Positions 16,751 through 24,543 of a stretch of 38,560 bases of DNA are shown here, in pieces (position 1 is the stretch's first letter; the number at the start of each line of letters is the position of its first letter). This DNA is from Bacteroidota bacterium (GTDB lineage: Bacteria; Bacteroidota; Bacteroidia; Bacteroidales; UBA932): positions 1 to 38,560 of the forward strand of contig JAKQLB010000189.1 in assembly GCA_029567375.1 (NCBI GenBank). Direction: 5' to 3'. The translations under genes and the position numbers were made by a program. The notes beneath the pieces are model-generated. The model did not search any database and was not told the DNA's origin. It worked only from the letters and a program-made list of their open reading frames with translations.

Positions 16751-18745
16751 ATGGCGATTGGCAAGGATGACCGGAGAAGAATCGAAAAGCTTGTAGGCGA
16801 TTGCCGTGCACTGCTTGAGGCCGAATTTGGCGCACAATTCCAAACGATTTTTGGGATCGGCCTGGATGGCAGCATTGCAGACATGAATACCCTTGGGCAC
16901 CTTTCCGATAATGAGCAGAGAATTGCCCTGGCGCTGCGTCAGGAGCTCTTACACTACGCCGAAGGAAAGGCTGAGAAGAAAGCTCTGGCTGCAGCGACTG
17001 AGAAGCTCCTGCGCGAGATCGCGTTCACAACACTCAATCGATTTGCAGCCCTCAAGCTCTGCGAGAGAAGGGAATTTCTCTTCGAGTCGATAGGTTCTGG
17101 CTACAGCTCGCGAGGCTTTGAACTCTACTGCAGGCTCGCAGGCCCCTCCTTGGGAGAGAGCTACCAGCGATATGTATGCTACCTTGAGAGCGTCTTTGAC
17201 GAGCTCTCTCTGGACCTCGGTGCCCTCTTCGATAGAAGAGCTCCCGGGGCAATTCTCTTCCCAAGAGAAAAGGCGCTCCTTGCGCTTCTTGAGTTTCTCA
17301 ATGATGCATCGCTCAATCATCTCTGGGCTGAAGATGAGACCATTGGCTGGATGTACCAGTACTTCAACTCGAAAGACGAACGCCGTGAGATGCGCGCTGA
17401 ATCGGGCGGAGCTCCGCGGAACAGCCGGGAGCTTGCGGTACGCAATCAGTTTTTCACGCCCCGGTATGTGGTTCGTTTCCTCGTAGACAACAGCCTTGGA
17501 CGGCTGTGGTATGAGATGACAAGAGGAGAGACGGGCCTTTCCGATATGTGCACCTTGCTGGTTAGAAAGCCTCATGTCAGGTTCCTCGCAAAAGATGAGA
17601 AAGCCCCTGCTTCAGAGGATGAAAACACTGACTATCATCCCTATCGTGCATTGAAAGATCCCCGTGAGATACGAATGCTGGACCCCGCCTGTGGTTCAAT
17701 GCATTTCGGGCTCTATGCCTTTGATCTGTATGAAGTGATGTATCGCGAAGCATGGGACCGGTCTCCGGAGTGTTTCTCCGATCTTCGTGCTGCAGGCATG
17801 AGCCGGGATGAATTTCTCAAGCGCATCCCTGCAATGGTTATTGAGCACAATATCCATGGCATCGATATTGACCGGCGATGTACGCAGATTGCTGCCCTTT
17901 CTCTCTGGCTCCGGGCTCAAAGGAGCTGGAAAGAAGCTGCGATTCCTGCTGCCAGCCGACCGAAAATCTTAAAGAGCAATATCGCATGTGCGGAGCCAAT
18001 GCCGGGAGAAGCTACATTTCTGGAAGAGTATGCGGCATCCTTGAAACCATCGCTGCTCGGTGATTTCGTGAAAGCTGTCTGGCAAGACATGCGCCTGGCG
18101 GGCGAGGCGGGCAGCCTTTTGAAAATTGATGACACGATCCAGTCAGCTCTTAAGAAGGCGAAGACTGCATGGGACGTGTGGACCAAGGACATTCAAAAAA
18201 GATCGCTGGCAGGATTGTTTGAAGATCGTTCAAGCGATGATTTCAAGGCAATGCTCGGGTATGACATACGGGAAATAAAAGACGTATCAGAATGGGAAGG
18301 AATGGAATTAAAGCTGCTTTCAGCTCTCAAGGGTTTTGCTGAAGCTGCGCAGACGGTCAATGGTACCGGCAAACGGCTCTTTGCGGATGATGCTGCAGCA
18401 GGTTTTGCGTTCATCGATCTCTGCAGGAAATGCTATGATGTGGTGCTCATGAACCCGCCTTTTGGAGAAGCAGCTGCAGGATCAAAGCAATACATAGCGG
18501 ATGAATATGAACGATCAAAAAATGACCTGGCTTCGGCCTTCATCGAGATGGGGCTGAAACGACTGGAAAGACGTGGGTATCTCGGCGCAATAACTACTCG
18601 AACCATATTCTTCCTCTCAAGCCACACCAGGTTCAGAGAGGAAATCGTACTCAAGGAGGCAAAGCCCGTGGTATTTGCCGATCTCGGTTTCGGGGTGCTC
18701 GATGCGATGGTGGAAACGGCGGCATATGTGCTCGAGAAGGTATGA
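16751..18745 (+). CDS. pglX: BREX methyltransferase PglX, N-terminal (catalytic) part
   Basis: A 664-residue ORF carrying the full catalytic half of PglX, the N6-adenine methyltransferase of BREX. Motif I (SAM binding) is DPACGS at 311-316 and motif IV is NPPF at 568-571. The reading frame ends with TGA right after AAYVLEKV, where an undivided PglX would continue straight into the ...FFRLL... segment that here starts at 19933. The target-recognition half is a separate downstream ORF in another frame, with two genes between them. The N-terminal part starts 14 bp after brxC. The clean end suggests either a functional two-subunit enzyme or an insertion that inactivated it. Confidence 0.9.
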   Translation: MAIGKDDRRRIEKLVGDCRALLEAEFGAQFQTIFGIGLDGSIADMNTLGHLSDNEQRIALALRQELLHYAEGKAEKKALAAATEKLLREIAFTTLNRFAALKLCERREFLFESIGSGYSSRGFELYCRLAGPSLGESYQRYVCYLESVFDELSLDLGALFDRRAPGAILFPREKALLALLEFLNDASLNHLWAEDETIGWMYQYFNSKDERREMRAESGGAPRNSRELAVRNQFFTPRYVVRFLVDNSLGRLWYEMTRGETGLSDMCTLLVRKPHVRFLAKDEKAPASEDENTDYHPYRALKDPREIRMLDPACGSMHFGLYAFDLYEVMYREAWDRSPECFSDLRAAGMSRDEFLKRIPAMVIEHNIHGIDIDRRCTQIAALSLWLRAQRSWKEAAIPAASRPKILKSNIACAEPMPGEATFLEEYAASLKPSLLGDFVKAVWQDMRLAGEAGSLLKIDDTIQSALKKAKTAWDVWTKDIQKRSLAGLFEDRSSDDFKAMLGYDIREIKDVSEWEGMELKLLSALKGFAEAAQTVNGTGKRLFADDAAAGFAFIDLCRKCYDVVLMNPPFGEAAAGSKQYIADEYERSKNDLASAFIEMGLKRLERRGYLGAITTRTIFFLSSHTRFREEIVLKEAKPVVFADLGFGVLDAMVETAAYVLEKV

Positions 18746-18815
18746 CGTTTTATACGAATAATGAATGGATTTTGCTGATGAAGGAAAGGATCAATCAGTT
18801 TGGAGGAAAGCAGGC

Positions 18816-19061
18816 ATGCCAACAGCAAAAACTATTGAGTATAAAGGATTCCAGATCAGGTACAGGATTGGAATCATCAAGCAGCACGATATGGAAGCTG
18901 GGAAATATGCTGCCAGCGAATTCTCAATCGGATATTGCAAGAATGAATTATACACAGAACAGCAATATATCCTAGAGCAACAGCTTTTTGATACTGAAGC
19001 TGAGGCCGAGGCTGCTATAGTGCAGCAGGCCAAGCAGATTATCGAGGAGCAATGTCTGTGA
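18816..19061 (+). CDS. Small unknown protein inserted within pglX
   Basis: An 81-residue protein starting MPTAKTIEYKGFQIRYRI. The frame is open from an ATG at 18765, but the ATG at 18816 has GGAGG at 18802-18806 with 9-bp spacing and is preferred. It is probably a small alpha/beta protein ending in a helix (TEAEAEAAIVQQAKQIIEE). The pattern YKGFQI...FDTEAEAEAA resembles small standalone hypothetical proteins, but I cannot name a family. It overlaps the next gene by 10 bp, so the two form a unit. It lies between the two halves of pglX. Confidence 0.6.
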   Translation: MPTAKTIEYKGFQIRYRIGIIKQHDMEAGKYAASEFSIGYCKNELYTEQQYILEQQLFDTEAEAEAAIVQQAKQIIEEQCL

Positions 19062-19933
19062 GCCTTGCCAGTCAGCTGGAAAATTACGGGGATCCCATAC
19101 TTTGCAACTATCTTGTTGCATGTGTCGATCTTCTCGGGCAAAGCGAAAAGCTCTTAGATTTTAGACATGCAGATCAAATCCATCCAGAATCCCCTTCATA
19201 TCAGAATTGGCTTAAAGAAACTTTCGGCTCAGTCAGGCTCTTTCGACAAGCGTTTTCTAATTTTATTAGCTCAATCAATGCGCAACGTGAGGATTCACGA
19301 CTCCCAACTCAGCTCACCTTGACCGATATACGCATTATTCCGGCTTCAGACAGCCTTATCATCTATTCATCTCTGTATGATCCTGATGGCTCTCGAACAG
19401 TTAAGAATATCAACAGCATTGTGACTATTCTTCAGGCACTCGGCGCGCTTGCTCCTTTTTTTATTGCTCGAAACAAGCCTTTCCGGGCGGGCGTGGCGAT
19501 AGGCCTTGGCGCGGAATATGAAAGCATAGGGTTCTATGGACCGGCAATTCCTCTCGCATGCGAGCTTGAGAAGGAAGCTGATTATCCTCGAATACTGATT
19601 GATCCCTACATCATGGAGTATCTTCAAGCTTTTTCTACCTGGGAAGACAATTCACCTTCTTCGAGATTTGGAGCATCACAAGCACAGTATGCGATAAAGC
19701 TGATCTTTCAAGATTGTGACGGTAGATGGGCGCTGGATTTTCTGGGGACTTCGATTAGGAAAATCTATATGAATTCAATATTGAAAGACAAGGATCTTCA
19801 TATGGAAGGCTATACACAGATCCAAAGGAATATCGCGTATTGCAAAAACCTTAAGGTGCGGAGCAAGTACCTCCTTCTCAAGGAGTATTATGATTCCCGT
19901 GCAAGTGCATGGTATCAAAATGGAGCTCAATAA
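19052..19933 (+). CDS. Degenerate class III nucleotidyl-cyclase-like protein inserted within pglX
   Basis: A 293-residue cytoplasmic protein whose pattern resembles the class III nucleotidyl-cyclase fold. It has a first Asp in YLVACVDLLGQ (Asp26), a second in PASDSLIIYS (Asp100), a beta strand FRAGVAIG (144-151) and GPAIPLACELEKEA (163-176), the position of the GxxVNxAARLE segment in active cyclases. The two metal-binding Asp positions are kept, but the catalytic Asn and Arg are replaced (Pro and Glu), so cAMP/cGMP synthesis looks unlikely. Similar 'DLLG...SDS...RGGI.G...GPA...LE' proteins are widespread unknowns. Its TAA overlaps the ATG of the PglX C-terminal part (TAATG), so translation of the second half of PglX is coupled to it. 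Product function is inferred only by fold resemblance. Confidence 0.6.
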   Translation: MSVSLASQLENYGDPILCNYLVACVDLLGQSEKLLDFRHADQIHPESPSYQNWLKETFGSVRLFRQAFSNFISSINAQREDSRLPTQLTLTDIRIIPASDSLIIYSSLYDPDGSRTVKNINSIVTILQALGALAPFFIARNKPFRAGVAIGLGAEYESIGFYGPAIPLACELEKEADYPRILIDPYIMEYLQAFSTWEDNSPSSRFGASQAQYAIKLIFQDCDGRWALDFLGTSIRKIYMNSILKDKDLHMEGYTQIQRNIAYCKNLKVRSKYLLLKEYYDSRASAWYQNGAQ

Positions 19934-22035
19934 TGACCGTACCCTTTTTTCGTCTACTAAAATCCGAAGATAAGGAATCCGCCCTCTCATCTGCGGTTGC
20001 TTCTTTGCGAACGAAAATGCCGGATCCTGCTACAGTATTCCAGATTGATCCAGCTAAGTTGTCCAAGGTTCCCAACAGCCCTTTTGCTTACTGGGTGGGC
20101 GATGAGATCCGCGAGCTCTTTACCAAATACCCACCGTTCGAGGGCGAGGGGAGAACAGTCAAACAGGGGCTAGCAACAGCAGATGATTTCCGGTTTGTAC
20201 GTGCCTGGTGGGAGGTTCCTGCAGAGCATCGGCTCGATGCAGGCAATGGCCTTGACTGGCGTGAAAACCTACCTGCATTCCAGGCATGGTGCAGGAAACG
20301 CACCCATGAAGGTAAGTATTGGGTGCCCTTTGCAAAGGGGGGCGAGTACTCGCCCTACTATGCGGATATCCATCTGGTGGTGAATTGGAAGAATGAAGGG
20401 GCTGAAATTAAAAATTTTGCTGATCCTAAATCAGGCAAAACTTACTCAAGACCACAAAATACGGAATTCTATTTCCAGCCGGGGGTGACATATCCTTTTC
20501 GAAGCAGTAAAGGATTTTCTTGTGGTGCTCTGCGTGCTGGTGCTATTTTTGCCCTTCAGGGATCATCGATTTTTGAATCCCCTGAGAATTTAAAAAAGTG
20601 TCTGGTATTCTTTAATAGTGATGAAGTACGTGGCCTTCTATTCCTTATTACGAGTGCTAATGCCTGGCAGACTGGATATATATCAATAATACCATATAAT
20701 ATTATTTTCAATAATTCATATGAAAATGATCTAATAAATGCCTTAAATTATATCGACTCAGCCTATGAGACGAAAAATTATTTTATAATTAGGCGAGAAA
20801 ATGATGTTAAAAAATATATCAAAATTATTGCCGATCTTCACAAGAATAATTTTGGTGCTGTGATATTTGATAATATTGAAAGCCTTAATCAATTTAAAGA
20901 TTCACATGCTAAGATTGTAGATGAATTATATTCAGAGCCTTTTTCCTATGGAGAATCTTACATTTCTATTTGTATTGGTTGTTGTTTCGGTCGCTTTGAT
21001 ATTCGGATAGCTTGTAATCCTTCACTGACCCCATCTTTGCCAGATCCCTTCGACCCTCTACCAGTTTGCCCTCCAGCCATGCTCGTCGGCACAGATGGAC
21101 TTCCCGCACGACCAGAAAACATTGCCAGTGAAGCCTGGCTTCGTGCTCGCCCGAATGCTATCACCTTGCCGCCTGAGCCATTCCGCTCGCAGAAGATCAC
21201 TGCCTCCGAGTATCCTCTCGAAATCCCCTGGGACGGCATCCTTGTCGATGACCCCGAGGACAGCCGTGATATCATTTCCCGGCTGCGTGCTGTACTCACC
21301 TACTTGCATGGCACCAACGCAGATGCCAAAGAGCGGGAACTCTGCTCTGAGCTGGCAGTTCGCGACCTGCGAGAATACCTCCGAAAGCCTTCCCTCTTTT
21401 TCAATGCGCACCTCAAGCGGTACTCCAAGAGTAGGCGTAAGGCTCCCATCTACTGGCCGCTGCAGACTCGCGATGGGCGTTACACCCTCTGGCTCTACTA
21501 TCCTCGCCTGACTGCCGATACCCTCTATGGGTGCATCAATATCCTTGAAGCCAAGATCAGGCTTGAGCAACGCAAGCTCGAGCTTGCGAGAATTGACCTT
21601 GAAAAAAGCGAGGGTAAGGCTGAACGCACAAGGGTGGAGGAACTCACTGAGTTTATCGCCGCACTCACCGAGATGAAAGAAGAGCTTGAACGGGTTGCTG
21701 CTTTGCCATACAAGCCTAATCTTGATGACGGTGTGCAGATCACGGCTGCGCCGCTCTGGCGCCTTTTCAGATTGACTTCCTTGCAGAAAGAATTGAAAGT
21801 CACCTGGGAAAAGCTTGAGAATGGCGATTATGATTGGGCTCACCTTGCATATTCGATCTGGCCCGACCGGGTGCGGGAGAAGTGCAGGAACGATCGTTCT
21901 CTTGCCATCGCGCATGGCCTTGAGAATATCTGTGAGCAGAAGCCCCTGACAGACAAAGATGAAAAAAAGAAACGAGGCAGGAAAGCGAAACCCGCGTTCG
22001 AGCCAGATGAGGAGCTGGAATACGATGAAGATTGA
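19933..22035 (+). CDS. pglX: BREX methyltransferase PglX, C-terminal (target recognition) part
   Basis: A 700-residue ORF that corresponds to the C-terminal half of PglX. The ATG at 19933 gives MTVPFFRLLKSEDKE, exactly where the N-terminal ORF leaves off in an undivided protein; GGAG (19922-19925) lies 7 bp upstream. It contains the target-recognition region (about 150-360; e.g. YPFRSSKGFSCGALRAGAIF) and the conserved C-terminal helical part with a coiled coil (about 535-590) and the WAHLAYSIWPDRVREKC segment. DNA from about 20640 to 20990 is far more AT-rich than its surroundings, suggesting a recombined specificity domain. Together with the N-terminal ORF it gives about 1360 residues, normal for PglX. 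Confidence 0.85.
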   Translation: MTVPFFRLLKSEDKESALSSAVASLRTKMPDPATVFQIDPAKLSKVPNSPFAYWVGDEIRELFTKYPPFEGEGRTVKQGLATADDFRFVRAWWEVPAEHRLDAGNGLDWRENLPAFQAWCRKRTHEGKYWVPFAKGGEYSPYYADIHLVVNWKNEGAEIKNFADPKSGKTYSRPQNTEFYFQPGVTYPFRSSKGFSCGALRAGAIFALQGSSIFESPENLKKCLVFFNSDEVRGLLFLITSANAWQTGYISIIPYNIIFNNSYENDLINALNYIDSAYETKNYFIIRRENDVKKYIKIIADLHKNNFGAVIFDNIESLNQFKDSHAKIVDELYSEPFSYGESYISICIGCCFGRFDIRIACNPSLTPSLPDPFDPLPVCPPAMLVGTDGLPARPENIASEAWLRARPNAITLPPEPFRSQKITASEYPLEIPWDGILVDDPEDSRDIISRLRAVLTYLHGTNADAKERELCSELAVRDLREYLRKPSLFFNAHLKRYSKSRRKAPIYWPLQTRDGRYTLWLYYPRLTADTLYGCINILEAKIRLEQRKLELARIDLEKSEGKAERTRVEELTEFIAALTEMKEELERVAALPYKPNLDDGVQITAAPLWRLFRLTSLQKELKVTWEKLENGDYDWAHLAYSIWPDRVREKCRNDRSLAIAHGLENICEQKPLTDKDEKKKRGRKAKPAFEPDEELEYDED

Positions 22036-24541
22036 GCAGTATATCAAGACTGAATTCGAAAAGCGCCTCGAGCATTCCTCCTGTCTGGTCATCTATGATC
22101 CTGAGCATCGCTATAGCAAAATTGTGCATTCTCTTGCTTCAAAGACTACGAAGGTGGTAGACGCTTCCAACTCCATGATTCTGGCGCGAGAGGAGGCTCT
22201 GGGAGCATGGGTGCATCTCTCAGAAAATCCAGAATTGCGCCTTGTCATTTATCTTCCATGGGAAAAGCCAAAAACCCTGCTGGCAAAACGAAATGATCCC
22301 TTTGCGCCATTTTTTCTAGGCGGTGCGGTGTTCCCTGACAAGGATGCCGATACTTATCGCGAACTCTGCCTCCAGGCATTTCCAGCCCAAGGGCAAGCAA
22401 TTGCAAAGCTCTTTGAAGCAGGAGTACCCAGCTTTGCAGCAGTGAATTCGCTTGCGGGAGGAGCAGTCTGGCCACACCTGCGGGCTCTCCTTGGTGTCGA
22501 ATCGGAGCGGGAGATGATACTTGCGCTCCTCGCTCCCCCTGCAGGCATTGCCGCTCAACTGGAGCAAGGCGGATCTTGGATCGAGGAAGCACGACGACTC
22601 ATCAGCACCACATTAGGCCTCGAGCTTCATGGTTCTGACTGGCATGCAATGCAGGAAACGCTTGGCCGGTATATCCTTTTCAGTGAATTTGCTCTAGACA
22701 TTCCATGCTCGCTGCCGGCAACTCTCTCCGAAGTCCCCCATGCGGAAAGTGATCGCCGCAGCCTCATCTATGCGATTTGCGAGTCACTCAGAGACTCGCA
22801 TTCTACGAGGGCGAGGTATCGCGAGCTCGCTGAAAAGGTCGACATTTCCCTGGGGCTCTCTGAGAAGTTTTCCGAGACAGACGATCTGGGTCAGCGAGAG
22901 ACGTTCATGTTCCAGAATAAAAGCAGACTCAAAGCCTGCGTTTCATTTGCCAAATCCTCGAATTTCGACGCAGCAAAGAAAATCTGCGATGCAGAAGAGC
23001 AGTCCATCTGGTTTGAAAGTTCCGATGCGATCAGATCATTGTGGACCTGTGTCAGGGCAGCGGTCACGCTTCTGGAAGGTATCGCAGCGTTCGAGTCCCA
23101 GGTGCAGGATCGGACAAGGGTTGCAGGGATTGTCTCCTTGTATATCGACAGCTTTTCCTCACTCGATGCCGCATATTGTGATCTTGAAGCGTTTCTTGCT
23201 GATCTGGAACCTGATAATAATGGGGGAGAGGTATTCCAAGAGTTTGTCGATTCGGCTCGAACAGCCTATTTCAGGGCAGCAGAAAGTCTGCATCGCTCGT
23301 TCATCCAGGCGGTAGAGCATGAATCATGGATCAATTCCGCCAGGAACGACCAGGCTGCTGTCTTCAGAAACAAGATTGTGCCTCTTCTGGAAAAGCGGGA
23401 AAAAACAGCGTTCTTCATGATTGATGCACTGCGGTGGGATCTTGCAAAAGAACTTAGGCAATCGCTGCCCGCAGCGTACCGTGTTACCATCGATATGGCC
23501 TACGGACGGCTTCCGAGCATCACTATGGTCGGCATGGCATCTCTGCTGCCGGATGCTGACAGCAAGCTGTCCATCAGCATTGAAGAGGGGACTGTTGTTC
23601 CCCGTATTGGCTCTGTACGGGTTGCGTCCGTGCAGGAGCGCATTGCCCACCTGAAGTCGATCTATGGCGATCGAGTAAAAGCTGTGTCAATGAGTGAGCT
23701 TGAACAGGTCAGGAAGGCTGACATTGGCGATGCCGTCGATCTGTTGGTTGTCCGCTCGACAGAGATCGACGCAGCAGGCGAGTCGCTTGGCAAAGAGGCC
23801 CTTCCCATGCTTTCGTTGCTCCTGCGCAATCTGCTGCGTGCACTTGAACGCAGCAGAAAGCTTGGATTTGCAAAAGCGGTGATAGTCACCGACCATGGCT
23901 TTCTGCTCCTGCCCGCACCGAAGGCTGGTGATGCCATCACGAAGCCCGAAGGTGCCTGGGAAGCAGCTGGCCCTCGCTATCTTCTTGGAGAGGGCATAGA
24001 AAGCACCGGCGTCAAGCTTTTTGATGCAAGCCTCGTGGGGGTACCAGGGTATGCAAAGCAGTTTGCAACTCCAGCAGGGCTTGGATCCTTCATTTTCGGT
24101 GCTCGTTACGTGCATGGAGGACTCTCCCTCCAGGAGTGTGTGTTGCCGGTTCTCACGATCGATTTCCCGAATCAGCCACCCAAGAAGCATGAGGTTGGTG
24201 TATCATTGAGCTATAAAGGCGGGATGACCACAAAGATCACCACGATGCGGCCAAGCTTTGATCTTTCGGTCTCTCATACGGATCCTTTTAAAGGAGAATA
24301 TGAACCGGAGATTGCTATTGCAATTGCTGCCCGTGCTGGTGGGAAAGAGGTGGGCCGGGCACAGGCATCAGCGGGATATGATCCTGGCTCGGGATGCTTT
24401 AGACTAAAGCCCGGGAAATCGATTAAGATTACTCTTGCAATGAGCGAAGAGTACCGCGGATCCTTTACCGTGAGCGCATTTGATCCGGTAACTCATGAGC
24501 TCTATGCGAAACTTGATCTTGAAACTGATTATACGGAGTAG
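22025..24541 (+). CDS. pglZ: BREX phosphatase-like protein PglZ
   Basis: An 838-residue PglZ with the alkaline-phosphatase-superfamily core. FFMIDALRWD contains metal-ligand Asp467, PSITMVGMASLLP follows as the nucleophile region, and VIVTDHGFLL has Asp623-His624. The open frame runs upstream to 21959, but the ATG at 22025 gives the usual MKIEQYIKTEFEKRL start, overlaps the PglX stop by 11 bp and has GAGGAG upstream (22008-22013). The C-terminal about 110 residues look like a beta-sandwich. PglZ is a hallmark of every BREX type. It is full length and intact. Confidence 0.9.
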   Translation: MKIEQYIKTEFEKRLEHSSCLVIYDPEHRYSKIVHSLASKTTKVVDASNSMILAREEALGAWVHLSENPELRLVIYLPWEKPKTLLAKRNDPFAPFFLGGAVFPDKDADTYRELCLQAFPAQGQAIAKLFEAGVPSFAAVNSLAGGAVWPHLRALLGVESEREMILALLAPPAGIAAQLEQGGSWIEEARRLISTTLGLELHGSDWHAMQETLGRYILFSEFALDIPCSLPATLSEVPHAESDRRSLIYAICESLRDSHSTRARYRELAEKVDISLGLSEKFSETDDLGQRETFMFQNKSRLKACVSFAKSSNFDAAKKICDAEEQSIWFESSDAIRSLWTCVRAAVTLLEGIAAFESQVQDRTRVAGIVSLYIDSFSSLDAAYCDLEAFLADLEPDNNGGEVFQEFVDSARTAYFRAAESLHRSFIQAVEHESWINSARNDQAAVFRNKIVPLLEKREKTAFFMIDALRWDLAKELRQSLPAAYRVTIDMAYGRLPSITMVGMASLLPDADSKLSISIEEGTVVPRIGSVRVASVQERIAHLKSIYGDRVKAVSMSELEQVRKADIGDAVDLLVVRSTEIDAAGESLGKEALPMLSLLLRNLLRALERSRKLGFAKAVIVTDHGFLLLPAPKAGDAITKPEGAWEAAGPRYLLGEGIESTGVKLFDASLVGVPGYAKQFATPAGLGSFIFGARYVHGGLSLQECVLPVLTIDFPNQPPKKHEVGVSLSYKGGMTTKITTMRPSFDLSVSHTDPFKGEYEPEIAIAIAARAGGKEVGRAQASAGYDPGSGCFRLKPGKSIKITLAMSEEYRGSFTVSAFDPVTHELYAKLDLETDYTE

Positions 24542-24543
24542 GC

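Noticed and set aside
18742-18975. 77-residue ORF starting with ATGA at the pglX stop
   Set aside because: Its frame overlaps the better supported 81-residue gene at 18816, which has a GGAGG site. The ATGA overlap alone is not convincing.
21058-22092. 344-residue minus-strand ORF
   Set aside because: It is antisense to the C-terminal pglX part and the start of pglZ. The plus-strand proteins have clear family matches.
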